A stretch of DNA of 64,000 nucleotides from Candidatus Peregrinibacteria bacterium (GCA_018658105.1 JABHVW010000014.1:1-64000); one strand, 5' to 3'. Numbered from the stretch's first letter, positions 1 to 8,489 are shown. Notes: generated by a model from the letters alone, not told the origin. Translations and numbers: made by a program.

Positions 1-519
1 ATTCTTGAAGAGTGGGGTGTTGATCCTGTTCGATACTTTTTGCTGAGGGAAATTCCAACTGGTGATGATGGTGATTTTTCTAAAGAGCGTTTTGCTGTTG
101 TTTATAAAGATGAGCTTCAAAATACGATTGGAAATTTAGTGAGACGAGTTGTTGCTATGACGATTAAGTATTTTGATGGAGTGACTCCAGAAGGAAATGA
201 TGACTTAAAGCAGCCAATTGCCGATGCTTGGAGTGGATATGAATCTAGCTTTGAAGATTTCAACATTAAGAAAGCGATAGAACATTGTTTAGATTTGGCT
301 CGAGTTGGGAATTCTTATGTTGATGATAATAAGCCTTGGGAGCTTGCAAAAACAGATATGGAGGCTTTAAAGCCTGTGTTAGCAAATCTGATCGCACTTT
401 GTACAAATGTTGGCTACATGCTTCAGGCAATAATTCCTGAGAGTGCAGAAAAAATACTCGAGCAAGTTACAGGTGAAACTGTGACATTGGGTGAGCAATT
501 ATTCCCTCATAAGGAGTAA
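1..519 (+). CDS. metG: Methionyl-tRNA synthetase, C-terminal part (5' truncated by window)
   Basis: Methionyl-tRNA synthetase charges initiator and elongator tRNA-Met in the cytosol. The reading frame is open from base 1 (EEWGVDPVRYFLLREIP...GDFS), the conserved stretch just before the anticodon-binding helical domain. The N-terminal catalytic fold and KMSKS loop lie outside the window. The ORF track starts at an internal TTG (base 40), which is not a real start. The anticodon-domain motif NSYVDDNKPWELAK is intact. The protein ends shortly after this domain, so there is no C-terminal EMAP/tRNA-binding extension. The identification is secure; only the upstream extent is unknown. Confidence 0.93.
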   Translation: MLEEWGVDPVRYFLLREIPTGDDGDFSKERFAVVYKDELQNTIGNLVRRVVAMTIKYFDGVTPEGNDDLKQPIADAWSGYESSFEDFNIKKAIEHCLDLARVGNSYVDDNKPWELAKTDMEALKPVLANLIALCTNVGYMLQAIIPESAEKILEQVTGETVTLGEQLFPHKE

Positions 520-533
520 GAAGGCGCAAAATG

Positions 534-547
534 GGCACTAAAGTGCC
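534..547. terminator. Short hairpin between convergent metG and lipoprotein genes
   Basis: The inverted repeat GGCAC-TAAA-GTGCC sits in the 30-base gap between two convergent genes. Neither side has a good T-run, so it is a weak terminator candidate at best. Confidence 0.3.
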
Positions 548-549
548 TG

Positions 550-903
550 TTATTCAAAGACGATAGCTTCGGCTAGGTCTGCAGCATCGATTCCGCTTTC
601 TGTGAGCAGGTCTCCGCAGTTAGTTTCGAGGGCTGTTCTTAGTTCAACTGAAACTTCGTTGAGTTCTTCAGTGTCTGCAATTGAGACTAAATAGTCATCG
701 ATTTTTGCATTGTCTTCGTAGCCGTATTTTTCCATTATTTCAGAAGTTTGTTCACCAATTTTTGTGAAATCTATGTTCTCGTCGAATAGTAGACATGATG
801 TTTCTGCCATTGCCATTGCGGCTCGTTTTGGTTCTGATTGAATTGTGCTGCATGCAGTAAATGCGATACTGCTTAGTAAGAAGATTGCTAGAAAATTTTT
901 CAT
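550..903 (-). CDS. Small putative lipoprotein
   Basis: This 117-residue protein has a lipoprotein signal peptide: a charged start (MKNF), a hydrophobic stretch and the lipobox FTAC, so the mature protein should begin at Cys18 and be membrane-anchored outside the cell. The mature part is helical and acidic with one further cysteine (ETNCGDLL), and I recognise no domain. It lies downstream of, and in the same direction as, the pilin-like/TraG operon, with a 31-base gap. It could therefore be the last gene of that operon or an unrelated envelope protein. Confidence 0.65.
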   Translation of the reverse strand: MKNFLAIFLLSSIAFTACSTIQSEPKRAAMAMAETSCLLFDENIDFTKIGEQTSEIMEKYGYEDNAKIDDYLVSIADTEELNEVSVELRTALETNCGDLLTESGIDAADLAEAIVFE

Positions 904-934
904 ATAATATTTAAAATAGTAGGCAGAGTATACG

Positions 935-1354
935 TTATGTTACAGATACATCCAAGCTTAGAACGACCTGTATGATTGCCTGTACAATTGCGTATGAAAA
1001 CAAGATTACAAAGAAACCGACTAATGCCCAAAATATGCCACGTTTACCTTTTTCGATTCGTTCATCTTTGCCAAAGGCGAGTATGTAATTTGAGCCTGCA
1101 ACCATAAGAAATGCTACGGTAACTACACCGGCCCAAATTAGAACTCGGCTAGCAATTCTACCTACAAAAAGTATTAGCGTCTTTGTTGCAGCTGTTTCTG
1201 GATTTGCATCGTCTGGAGCATCTGTAATTACATCGATTCCTGGAATGTTGCCAGGTCTGAGATTGTCATCTAGTTGTACGGCAGCAAATGCTTCGCCGGC
1301 TACTAGCCAGAAAAGTGCAGTTACTATGATTGTGAGAAGGATTTTTTTAATCAT
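935..1354 (-). CDS. T4SS pilin-like double-TM protein (VirB2/TrbC-like)
   Basis: A signal peptide (MIKKILLTIIVTALFWLVAGEAFA) is followed by a short exported loop and two membrane helices joined by a charged turn, FGKDERIEKGKRGIFWALVGF. This layout (signal, helix, basic cytoplasmic loop, helix ending SYAIVQAI) is typical of the CPR T4SS-pilin family, which resembles VirB2/TrbC. It is the last of four related genes in the operon. Its start overlaps the preceding stop as TAATG (base 1354), which suggests coupled translation. The exact family is inferred from topology and the loop motif, not from a search. Confidence 0.7.
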   Translation of the reverse strand: MIKKILLTIIVTALFWLVAGEAFAAVQLDDNLRPGNIPGIDVITDAPDDANPETAATKTLILFVGRIASRVLIWAGVVTVAFLMVAGSNYILAFGKDERIEKGKRGIFWALVGFFVILFSYAIVQAIIQVVLSLDVSVT

Positions 1355-2202
1355 TATTGTACGGTTTCAACGAATACATCATCTGAATCTGAAGTTGGAT
1401 CTTCATTTAGGTTTATTGTAGCAATACCGTAAATTATTGCGTATCCACCAGTTATTAGTGCGAGTGCCACAATCGAGTAAATGACGATATTTTTTGCCTT
1501 TGTGGTCATTTCTTCGTTTCCTCTACCGATGACAAGAAGAACACCGCCATACATCAGGGCTATGAAAACTAAAAATCCAATTAGGTAGAGCACATTAGTT
1601 ACAATGGCAGGAATGATTTCGCTGATGAGATCGCCTGATGGAAGTGAGACATCGTATTTTTCTATATCTTTACCGATGAGTTCAGATTCTTTTGGGAATA
1701 AGATGTTTTGGGCTTCTTCAACATCGACGGCGTGTGCGATTGGCATGAATGCTTCTTCTGAGGGGAGGGCCACTGCGCTGATGATTGCTACAATTGCATA
1801 TGAAAGCATGACAATTAGGAATCCTAAGATAGCGTAACGTAGATTGGTTTTTGCTTTGTTATATTTGTCTTCATTTCCGAATGCGGTGAGCATGGTGAAG
1901 GAAGCGATGATTATTCCAAGAAAAGCAGTGATTCCAAGTAGTCCAATTGCTTGGTTAAGTAGCCTTGGGACGGTGGTGTCGAAAAGGAAATTTCGAGTGT
2001 CTTCTCCTTGGCTCTCTTTTGTCGGTCCTGGCAGATAGCTTGGTTTTGGAATGATTAGTTTCGCTGGGACTTTATCTGCAGCCTCTTCGCCTTCTGCTCC
2101 TTCTTCTGCAACTTCAGCTGGGTGACTGTCTGCAAGTGCAGCAGGCGCAGCAATTAAGAATAGGGAGAAAGCGATTAGAAAACTTGTAAGTAGTTTTTTC
2201 AT
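1354..2202 (-). CDS. Duplicated T4SS pilin-like membrane protein
   Basis: This 282-residue protein has a signal peptide (cleavage likely after ALA, about residue 24) and an acidic exported spacer. It then carries two copies of the pilin-like helical hairpin. The first hairpin has the turn FGNEDKYNKAKTNLRYAILGF followed by SYAIVAII (about residues 90-150). The second has GRGNEEMTTKAKNIVIYSI followed by GYAIIYGI (about residues 205-265). It therefore looks like a tandem duplication of the unit found in its neighbours. Only one base separates it from the upstream gene, and its stop overlaps the next start (TAATG). Confidence 0.68.
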   Translation of the reverse strand: MKKLLTSFLIAFSLFLIAAPAALADSHPAEVAEEGAEGEEAADKVPAKLIIPKPSYLPGPTKESQGEDTRNFLFDTTVPRLLNQAIGLLGITAFLGIIIASFTMLTAFGNEDKYNKAKTNLRYAILGFLIVMLSYAIVAIISAVALPSEEAFMPIAHAVDVEEAQNILFPKESELIGKDIEKYDVSLPSGDLISEIIPAIVTNVLYLIGFLVFIALMYGGVLLVIGRGNEEMTTKAKNIVIYSIVALALITGGYAIIYGIATINLNEDPTSDSDDVFVETVQ

Positions 2203-2203
2203 A

Positions 2204-3124
2204 TTATGAGAAGAAAGTAGGATTGATTGTGTATAGAATGATGCCTGAGAAAAATAATAATATTAGGCCAACAAAGACTTTCATTATGCGGTCCTTCGCG
2301 GCTGTTATGTCGCCACTTACACCTGATACAGATATTTGAATTCCGCTAATGACTAAGGTTACAACAGATATAAGGCCGATTGTTCCTGCAGCCCAAATGT
2401 AAAGTTGTTTTACGTAAACTTTGATTATACCAACACCGGATTTACTTATTATCCATTGGCGTTTTTCGCAGAAGGGGGAAAATTCTTCACACAGATCTTT
2501 AGTAAGTGAATAAGTGGAACGTTTTTCTTTGCAAGATTGATATTCACCATCCTTTGTATTTACTATTAGACAGCAAATGCCTTTGTATACGTCTATGATT
2601 TGATTTCCCTCACCGTCATCTTCAATTGCTGGGCCAATGATTTCACTTATTTCAGTTACTACAGCCCCTGATGCGGTGCAGTCACCCTTTTCAAGGTATT
2701 CAGTTGTATTATTTGCTTCTCCGCATATGCTTTTTCCTTCATCTCTGTTTGCAGCCATTTTATTATCTCTCAATTCTAGTTTGTTCTCTGCTTCATCGGT
2801 TAGACCGCTTTCTTTGTAGGGTGTGAAATTGTTATTATAATCTTCATCAATTTCATCTCGTCTTGCTTCAAGTTCTTCATCCGTTAGTTCCTCTTCTGGA
2901 GGTGCTTCTTCACCTTCAGGTGCTTCTTCCGGAGCATCACCAAATTCAATTTCATCAGTATCTTCATCAGTGGTTATGAGTTCAAGTTTATTCTCAACAT
3001 ATCCAGGACATTTGTTGCTGTCATCCTTCCAAATATTTGGGTCGCTGAAATCGAAGGCGAAGCCAAGTGGTGCGAAAGCTATGCTTAAGTATGCGAAGAG
3101 TGTGAGTAGTGCGAATTTTTTCAT
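2204..3124 (-). CDS. Pilin-like membrane protein with long acidic, Cys-containing exported region
   Basis: This 306-residue protein has a signal peptide (MKKFALLTLFAYLSIAFAPLGFAF). Its long exported region includes a very acidic stretch (EEAPEGEEAPPEEELTDEE) and about eight cysteines that could form disulfides (CPGYVENK, SICGEA, GDCTAS, GICCLIV, ...). Two C-terminal helices (about residues 235-300) with a short charged loop (SGDITAAKDRIMKVF) match the neighbouring pilin-like proteins. Its start overlaps the upstream stop as TAATG. A surface or periplasmic domain anchored by a pilin-like hairpin is the simplest reading. Confidence 0.62.
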   Translation of the reverse strand: MKKFALLTLFAYLSIAFAPLGFAFDFSDPNIWKDDSNKCPGYVENKLELITTDEDTDEIEFGDAPEEAPEGEEAPPEEELTDEELEARRDEIDEDYNNNFTPYKESGLTDEAENKLELRDNKMAANRDEGKSICGEANNTTEYLEKGDCTASGAVVTEISEIIGPAIEDDGEGNQIIDVYKGICCLIVNTKDGEYQSCKEKRSTYSLTKDLCEEFSPFCEKRQWIISKSGVGIIKVYVKQLYIWAAGTIGLISVVTLVISGIQISVSGVSGDITAAKDRIMKVFVGLILLFFSGIILYTINPTFFS

Positions 3125-3609
3125 TAGTAGAAGAAGGCTAAGACTGCGGTGACAATGAAGTAGGCGAGTAGTGCAACGACTAGGCCAAGTACAGATTGGG
3201 CCATTATGCTTTTTCCTCGGTCAATTTGTGTTTCGTTACCACCTGAAACGATGAATATGAATCCACCGATCATTAGCATTACGAATGCAAATGTTCCTAC
3301 AAGTAAACTGAGAATATTTATTGCTCTTAAGAGTGCGGCACCTACAAGTGAGGTGTTATTTAATTCTGCTTTTTCTTTAAGATCATCTACTAAGTTGCTT
3401 TTGCCTGAGTCACCTTGATCTACGTCTAATATGTCTAATACATCGAAGCTTGATGAGCTTTTCTTCCTGTCTTCTTGAGTGACTTCATCGCCATCTGTTA
3501 CGACTGGTACATCTGGGTCGTCTGCAAAGGATAATGGTGCGTTTAAGAAACTGATGACGCAAAGTAGCAAGGTTGCAATCAATATAATTGGCTTCTTTGT
3601 GAGGCTCAT
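3124..3609 (-). CDS. T4SS pilin-like double-TM protein
   Basis: The ORF track starts at 3651, but the internal ATG at 3609 (MSLTKKPIILIATLL) is better. It begins a standard signal peptide and forms an ATGA overlap with the stop of the TraG-like gene. The mature part has a charged spacer and then two helices linked by SGGNETQIDRGKSIMAQSVLGL and AYFIV, the motif shared with the other pilin-like proteins here. It is the first pilin-like gene after the ATPase. The likely role is an inner-membrane or surface subunit of a T4SS-like machine. Confidence 0.72.
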   Translation of the reverse strand: MSLTKKPIILIATLLLCVISFLNAPLSFADDPDVPVVTDGDEVTQEDRKKSSSSFDVLDILDVDQGDSGKSNLVDDLKEKAELNNTSLVGAALLRAINILSLLVGTFAFVMLMIGGFIFIVSGGNETQIDRGKSIMAQSVLGLVVALLAYFIVTAVLAFFY

Positions 3610-5699
3610 TTTTTGGGTGTGGCTAGTTGAACGCCCTTTTGCAGAGGGCACTTGCGCTTATTGTAGCGTTTCTCTAGTTTAACTTCAACAAGTTGCTGTC
3701 GCCTGCAGTAGCGCTTTTGGCTGTATGTTTTGAGTTTTTCTGCCGAGGGAGGATGCATTGATTCTTGTATTTTTTCTACCTCAAGCCTGAAAAGTGGCTG
3801 TGCTTCATTGTTTTTCAGGAATTTTGCATATGCTTTGAATGGGGCAATTTCTGTTAAATCTTCTTCAATGAGGCCGAGTGTTGGTGCGAGAATTTTTGCA
3901 TCTGCGTAGCTTGTGCGAAATGCGAGGAGTGAGCCTGCATTGCCGAGTATGGCTGCTTGTACTTCGGGGGAGTGCTGCTCTAGGTATTGATTTGCTAATG
4001 TTAGTGCTAAGCCATATTTTCGTGATTCAGAAAGCATGGAGAGTAAGGTGTTTGTGCTGAAGTTTTGGCATTCATCTATGGTTAGGGCGAGGAATTTTCT
4101 TTTAGATGGTGCTAATTTTGCTCGGCGGAGTAGGCTGGATTGAATCATCGAAATAATTATCATTCCCAGCATGCGGCTTGCGTCTTCGCCAAGTTTGCCT
4201 TTTGAAAGTGAGATGAGAAGTATTTTGTCGTTTTCAATAATATTATCTAAGTTGATTTTGCTTTTGGGCTGGCCAAAGATGTTTCTTAAAATGGGTGATG
4301 TAAGAAGTGGGCCGACTTTATTGAGTATTGGTGCGATGTGTTCTTGGCGGCTGCGTTTATCTTGGTTTAAGAATTCTTCTATCCAGAAACGTTTTAATTC
4401 TAAATCTTTAATTTGGCTGATTATTATTTTGCAATAAATTGGGTTTGTGAGTAGACGTGGCAGATCGAGTAGAGTTGTATTTTTTGCGAGTAAAAGTGTG
4501 AGTATGGAGTTTCGTAAAATGTATTCAAGGCGCGGGCCCCAGCTGCCATTTGCAAGAGTTTTGAACATTTCTATAAGTGCAGATGCTTTAAGGCTGGGGT
4601 TTTCTTCTGGGTGGCATTCGATTGGGTTGAGTGCGAGTGGGAAGTTGGCTTCGCTAGGATCCAGGATAATTATGTCTTTGTGCCTGTTTGCTGATGTGCA
4701 GGCGAGGGCGTCTTCGATTAAGTCGCCGTGGGGATCGAGCAAAATTATCGAGCCTGATTTTTTCAGATCTTGCTTGTATAAGTGTAGTAATGCGCTGGAT
4801 TTGCCCATGCCGGTTTTGCCAAGTAGGTAGAGGTGTCTTTTGCGGTCTTCTTCGAGGATTTCGAGTGGGTTTGCAGGTTGGGGTATGAAATAACTGCTTT
4901 CAATTTGTAGATTTTGAGCACATTCTTTTGGATTGGGAAAAGATGCGAAACTTGCGAGTTCTTCAGCACTGAAAATGATTTTCTGTTGTTTTTTGCTGAA
5001 GGAAAGTTCGCCGAGATAGGGCAGGGTGAAACTTTGTATGAAGTTTTGAAAATTGTGTGAGCTGCTAATTTGCAGGTGGAAAAGTGGACGACTGAGTTTG
5101 TCTAGTGTTGCGCGCCGCGGGTCTTCGCGTTCGTGTTGAGATTCTGTGTGTTCATCGAGGTTTCGGTTTTGTGTGTGCAGTTTTGTTGCGGCGCGCCTCA
5201 GACATGGGCCGATTAATCGACGTAAACTCAGCTTGAACCATGCTTTGCTTTCCCATTGGTCGAAATGACGTTCAGTCTGGAACCATGGTTTTTTAGCTTT
5301 TTTGAGTGCATTCTTGCGGCGTTTTTCTGCAATTGGTATGAAAGTGATTTTTAGAAATGCATTTGGTACTTTGACCATTTCTTTTATTAATATGTTGGTT
5401 GGATAAATACGTTCTTTGTTTACGCGATCTTCAAATTGGCTGTGTCTTTTTATGGGGAGGAGGGGGCCTTTGTTTTGTTTGAGGAAGAAATTTGCTTTTG
5501 TATTATGTGTTTTTGTTTTTTCACATTTGCTGCCAGGGAAAAATTTACTTAAGTCATGACTAGATATTATCTTAATTTTACCTGCATCTTCTTTGAAGAT
5601 TATTTGCATAGCTTTGTGGCTTTTTTGCATTGTAGAAAGCCAATGTTCTAGCATGTGCGGGGAGTATTCTTGAGTTTTGCAAAGTTTGAGTAAGTACAT
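3606..5699 (-). CDS. TraG/VirD4-like conjugation or secretion ATPase
   Basis: This 697-residue protein has a P-loop at residues 294-301 (GKTGMGKS), followed by LLDPHGDLIED, the pattern of the VirD4/TraG coupling-protein and related DNA-pumping ATPases. The Walker B segment is LALTIDEC (about 537-544), followed by QNF and an SESRKYGLALTLANQ sensor region. The roughly 270-residue N-terminal region is basic and lacks clear membrane helices, unlike classical VirD4. The ATPase would power transport of DNA or protein through the machine formed with the four downstream pilin-like proteins. It heads a five-gene operon with overlapping junctions. No VirB4, relaxase or VirB6 is visible in the window. 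Confidence 0.75.
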   Translation of the reverse strand: MYLLKLCKTQEYSPHMLEHWLSTMQKSHKAMQIIFKEDAGKIKIISSHDLSKFFPGSKCEKTKTHNTKANFFLKQNKGPLLPIKRHSQFEDRVNKERIYPTNILIKEMVKVPNAFLKITFIPIAEKRRKNALKKAKKPWFQTERHFDQWESKAWFKLSLRRLIGPCLRRAATKLHTQNRNLDEHTESQHEREDPRRATLDKLSRPLFHLQISSSHNFQNFIQSFTLPYLGELSFSKKQQKIIFSAEELASFASFPNPKECAQNLQIESSYFIPQPANPLEILEEDRKRHLYLLGKTGMGKSSALLHLYKQDLKKSGSIILLDPHGDLIEDALACTSANRHKDIIILDPSEANFPLALNPIECHPEENPSLKASALIEMFKTLANGSWGPRLEYILRNSILTLLLAKNTTLLDLPRLLTNPIYCKIIISQIKDLELKRFWIEEFLNQDKRSRQEHIAPILNKVGPLLTSPILRNIFGQPKSKINLDNIIENDKILLISLSKGKLGEDASRMLGMIIISMIQSSLLRRAKLAPSKRKFLALTIDECQNFSTNTLLSMLSESRKYGLALTLANQYLEQHSPEVQAAILGNAGSLLAFRTSYADAKILAPTLGLIEEDLTEIAPFKAYAKFLKNNEAQPLFRLEVEKIQESMHPPSAEKLKTYSQKRYCRRQQLVEVKLEKRYNKRKCPLQKGVQLATPKK

Positions 5700-5777
5700 A
5701 GGAATATATTGATTCTTTTCTGTCGTTTGTCACTTTTTAAATTTTTGGCTATCTGAAAAAACTAGTTTATGGGTATC

Positions 5778-5797
5778 AACAACGGGTTTTTGTTGTT
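5778..5797. promoter_or_regulatory. Inverted repeat upstream of immA-like gene
   Basis: AACAAC and GTTGTT flank an 8-base spacer in the divergent region between the TraG operon and the ImmA-like protease gene. It could be an operator or a small hairpin. Arms of six bases can occur by chance. Confidence 0.25.
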
Positions 5798-5839
5798 AGC
5801 ATTGGCGAATTTTGTTATGGTCAAAGACCTCATAAAAAT

Positions 5840-6331
5840 ATGATTACAGCGAATTATCAGAGAGCACGAGAGACCGCAAAGAAGCTGCTAGAACAGTTTA
5901 GTATTCATGAGCCAATTATTAATGTGTTTGAAATTGCTGAGCGAATTGGTCTGAAACTTAGGTATTTTGTTCCTCATGATAATTTAGTTGAGGTGTCTGG
6001 TTTTTTGGATCCGCGCTCTAAAACGATTTTTGTTAATAGTGAAGATGCGCCTCAAAGGCAGATTTTTACTGTTGCGCATGAGTTGGGCCATTATGTTTTG
6101 CAACATCCAGCTGATGCTTATGGTGTTTTATTGCGCTTGGCCACGCCGATCGATAAAGATCCTTTGGAGCAGGAGGCGAATTGTTTTGCCGCAAGCTTGT
6201 TGGTGCCAGAGCATATGCTTAAGGAGATTGTGAAGAAATACCCTTCTTTGATGAAGGATCATAAAGCATTGGCACAATTTTTTGGAGTTTCCCCTGTAGT
6301 TATTAAATATAGATTCAGATGCAAGGATTAA
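5840..6331 (+). CDS. ImmA/IrrE-family zinc metallopeptidase
   Basis: This 163-residue protein carries the gluzincin motif HELGH (residues 80-84) and a downstream glutamate in LEQEANCFAASLLVP (about residue 112). That is the signature of ImmA/IrrE peptidases, which cleave regulatory proteins such as phage or ICE repressors. The N-terminal helices (RETAKKLLEQF... INVFEIAERIGLKL) are standard for the family. No HTH domain is fused. Its 3' end overlaps the next gene by 13 bases, pairing it with a small membrane protein. Antitoxin-like control, stress response and mobile-element control are all possible; the substrate is unknown. Confidence 0.85.
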   Translation: MITANYQRARETAKKLLEQFSIHEPIINVFEIAERIGLKLRYFVPHDNLVEVSGFLDPRSKTIFVNSEDAPQRQIFTVAHELGHYVLQHPADAYGVLLRLATPIDKDPLEQEANCFAASLLVPEHMLKEIVKKYPSLMKDHKALAQFFGVSPVVIKYRFRCKD

Positions 6332-6696
6332 ATTTAACAAAAGAGAAGGAGCTGTTTGTAGATATGGCCGAAAGTGGGCCAGAGTCATTGCGAAATCATG
6401 TGGACACTCAGCGAATATTGGATAATTTGAATCATGAAAATCACTTGGCAGATATTGTTTCAAAAGAGCGTGAAAGTATTATACGAATGAGGAGGACTTG
6501 GTCTTCGTGGCTTTTGGTTTCGATAATGTTAATTGTTTTTTTTGATATTTTCTTGATTTTGGCGATTGGATTTTCATGGATGACTTTTCCCGAAGGTTAT
6601 TTTGTGCCGGTTTTTGTAAGTGAAAGTCTGCTTAAGATTTTTGGTCTAGCGGTGATTGTTGTTAAATTTCTTTTCAATGAGAATTCGATTAAATAA
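6319..6696 (+). CDS. Small two-TM membrane protein coupled to ImmA-like peptidase
   Basis: This 125-residue protein has a charged, helical N-terminal half (LRNHVDTQRILDNLNHENHL) and two membrane helices (about residues 63-88 and 98-118). It ends in a short tail, KFLFNENSIK. It overlaps the peptidase gene by 13 bases and so is probably co-translated with it. I do not recognise a named family. A membrane partner or substrate for the protease is a reasonable inference. Its stop is directly adjacent to the stop of dusB on the other strand, with no gap. Confidence 0.6.
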   Translation: MQGLNLTKEKELFVDMAESGPESLRNHVDTQRILDNLNHENHLADIVSKERESIIRMRRTWSSWLLVSIMLIVFFDIFLILAIGFSWMTFPEGYFVPVFVSESLLKIFGLAVIVVKFLFNENSIK

Positions 6697-7707
6697 TTAA
6701 TCGAAAAACTCTGTTTTAAGGGGTTTGGCGTTTTTGATTAATAGGCGTACTTCTTCGAGTACTTCGTAGGCTTCTTTAAGAGTTTCAATTTTTACCACGC
6801 GGGCTCGGTATTCGCTGGCACCCTCAAAACCTTTGAGGATTCCGGCGAAGTGTTTTCGCATTTCAAGCATTCCTCGGTGCTCACCTTTGCTTTCAACGTT
6901 GAGTTCGCAGTGACGAAAGATTGTTGGCAGTTTGTCTTCGAAACTTTGTGGTGGTGTGTATTTTTCTTTGTTGAACGCTGCGGCGATTTCGCGCATGAGC
7001 CAGGGATTGCCCATGGTTCCACGGCCGACCATTACTCCGTCTAGGTTGCCGATTTTTGCTAGTGCGTCTGCGGCTGATTTAATATCACCGTTTCCGATTA
7101 CAGGTATGTTTACGTGTTTTTTTACTTCATAAATTGGGTCCCAGTCGGCGACGCCTGTATACATTTGTTTTGCGGTGCGGCCGTGAATGCTCAGTAATTG
7201 TGCTCCGGCATTTTCCATGTCTTTGCAGAATTGAATGAACCACTCAAGCTCTAGGCCATTTATTCCGATTCTTGTTTTGACTGAAACTGGAAGGGAGGTT
7301 CCTTTGACTGTTGCTTCAACGAGTTCGGCTGCTAGTTTAGGATTTTTAAGTAGGGCGCTACCGTGATCGCTGGACACGACTTTTTTGGCAGGGCAGCCCA
7401 TGTTTAGGTCGATTGCGTCGACTCCCATAGCTTCTACGATTTTTGCAGCTTCTGTGAAATTCGCAGCGTTTTTCCCGAAAATTTGTGCGACTAGTGGGCG
7501 TTCTTCATCTGGATTGAAATCGAGTTGGCTGAGTGTATTTTTGCTTCCATATTTAATTCCATCTACGCTTGTGAACTCTGTAAAACAGATTGTGCGTGGT
7601 TCGATCCCCTTAATTAACTGGCGGTAGGCCGTGTCTGTGTAGCCAGACATTGGAGCCAGTGCGAGTATGGGACCTTTTGCCGCTTCTTCTTTCCAGGAGA
7701 ATGTCAT
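6697..7707 (-). CDS. dus: tRNA-dihydrouridine synthase
   Basis: This flavoprotein reduces uridines in the tRNA D-loop to dihydrouridine. The 336-residue sequence shows the TIM-barrel hallmarks in order: LAPMSGYTDTAYRQL (FMN site), NMGCPAKKV (catalytic Cys), SVKTRIG, IHGRTAKQMYTG and GVMVGRGTMGNPW (phosphate binding). A C-terminal helical tRNA-binding part follows. It is most like the DusB group, but the position modified cannot be settled by eye. The ATG has no Shine-Dalgarno sequence (ctgaaaaATG). Confidence 0.92.
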   Translation of the reverse strand: MTFSWKEEAAKGPILALAPMSGYTDTAYRQLIKGIEPRTICFTEFTSVDGIKYGSKNTLSQLDFNPDEERPLVAQIFGKNAANFTEAAKIVEAMGVDAIDLNMGCPAKKVVSSDHGSALLKNPKLAAELVEATVKGTSLPVSVKTRIGINGLELEWFIQFCKDMENAGAQLLSIHGRTAKQMYTGVADWDPIYEVKKHVNIPVIGNGDIKSAADALAKIGNLDGVMVGRGTMGNPWLMREIAAAFNKEKYTPPQSFEDKLPTIFRHCELNVESKGEHRGMLEMRKHFAGILKGFEGASEYRARVVKIETLKEAYEVLEEVRLLIKNAKPLKTEFFD

Positions 7708-7718
7708 TTTTCAGATTA

Positions 7719-7738
7719 AGTGGCGGTATTTTGCCACT
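7719..7738. promoter_or_regulatory. Hairpin AGTGGC/GCCACT in divergent dus region
   Basis: A 6-base perfect stem with an 8-base loop lies in the divergent region between dus and the following gene. The role is unknown. Confidence 0.25.
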
Positions 7739-7773
7739 AAAGCGAGGTTTAGTAAAGAGTGCTCGTTGCTTGT

Positions 7774-7801
7774 TTGACGTAAGCTCTTAAATATGTTATT
7801 T
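7774..7801 (+). promoter_or_regulatory. Putative sigma70-type promoter for the 7824 gene
   Basis: TTGACG, a 16-base spacer, then TTATTT, about 25 bases before the start codon. The -35 element is good but the -10 is weak. Confidence 0.4.
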
Positions 7802-7823
7802 CTAGGTCAAATAATATTTATAT

Positions 7824-8450
7824 ATGACAGGTATACGTAAAGCTCCAGATGAAGCTGCTTCTGTGCAGGGTACTATTATTGCTTTGGCTGCTTCTTTAGT
7901 GGAGCGCCTTGAAGATCCAGAAGGATTCCTTGCAGTATTGCGTACTGTAGCAGAAACTGGGACTGGTGTTGATCTAGATGACTTGAGAACGCTAATTGCT
8001 GATCTTGTTCGTTTGCGAACTGTAATTGAGAGCGATGAGGGTTATGTTTCTCCTTATGTTGAGGCGGTTTTAGCAACTCAAAGAGGTAGGCAAATTGAAG
8101 CGGCTAGAGAACGTTTCAGTGATTTTGAGGATTCTATAAGGAGATCTTTTAGTAGATCTTCTCATAGTAGGTACCTTTCTCAATATGAATTTAGTGGCAG
8201 GTATTATCGTGTTCATGATCTTAAAGATGAAGATTACGATCCAAATGCTATATGTACTTTGAACATTAATCTTATAGAAGTAGATGATGGAGTTAATTCT
8301 TATGGTAGAGCTCATACTAAACTTCATCTTAGTTTTGGTCTCGACGGAGTTATTGAGTATAAGTTTGAGGGGGCTGAAATAGATCCAGTTTTTAAGGAGA
8401 AGCTTCTTATTTTAGCTAAAGGTATTAGTTCAAGATTGAATTTGGAATAG
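7824..8450 (+). CDS. Conserved-looking cytosolic protein of unknown function
   Basis: This 208-residue protein has no signal peptide or membrane helix. The N-terminal half is helical and Leu/Glu-rich (LAASLVERLEDPEGFLAVLRTV). The C-terminal half alternates short strands and ends in a helix (CTLNINLIEVDD... TKLHLSFGLDGVIEYKF... ILAKGISSRLNLE). I do not recognise the family. The C-terminal pattern resembles that of the 56757-57308 product (strand, DLTLRLNQATDQVEYSW, terminal helix), so the two may be distant paralogs. It stands alone, with its own promoter-like sequence and a terminator-like hairpin after it. Confidence 0.6.
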   Translation: MTGIRKAPDEAASVQGTIIALAASLVERLEDPEGFLAVLRTVAETGTGVDLDDLRTLIADLVRLRTVIESDEGYVSPYVEAVLATQRGRQIEAARERFSDFEDSIRRSFSRSSHSRYLSQYEFSGRYYRVHDLKDEDYDPNAICTLNINLIEVDDGVNSYGRAHTKLHLSFGLDGVIEYKFEGAEIDPVFKEKLLILAKGISSRLNLE

Positions 8451-8451
8451 G

Positions 8452-8482
8452 TGCTTTGCATTTGCAAAGTGTTTTCCTTTTT
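8452..8482 (+). terminator. Rho-independent terminator candidate
   Basis: CTTTGCA and TGCAAAG, separated by two bases, are followed by a T-rich run (ttttcctttttt). It lies directly after the stop of the 7824 gene and before the kinase operon. Confidence 0.55.
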
Positions 8483-8489
8483 GGCTCAT

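Noticed and set aside
4447-4830. 127-residue plus-strand ORF inside the TraG-like gene
   Set aside because: It lies antisense to a conserved ATPase and has no domain; it is a shadow frame, as are most other antisense ORFs in the track.
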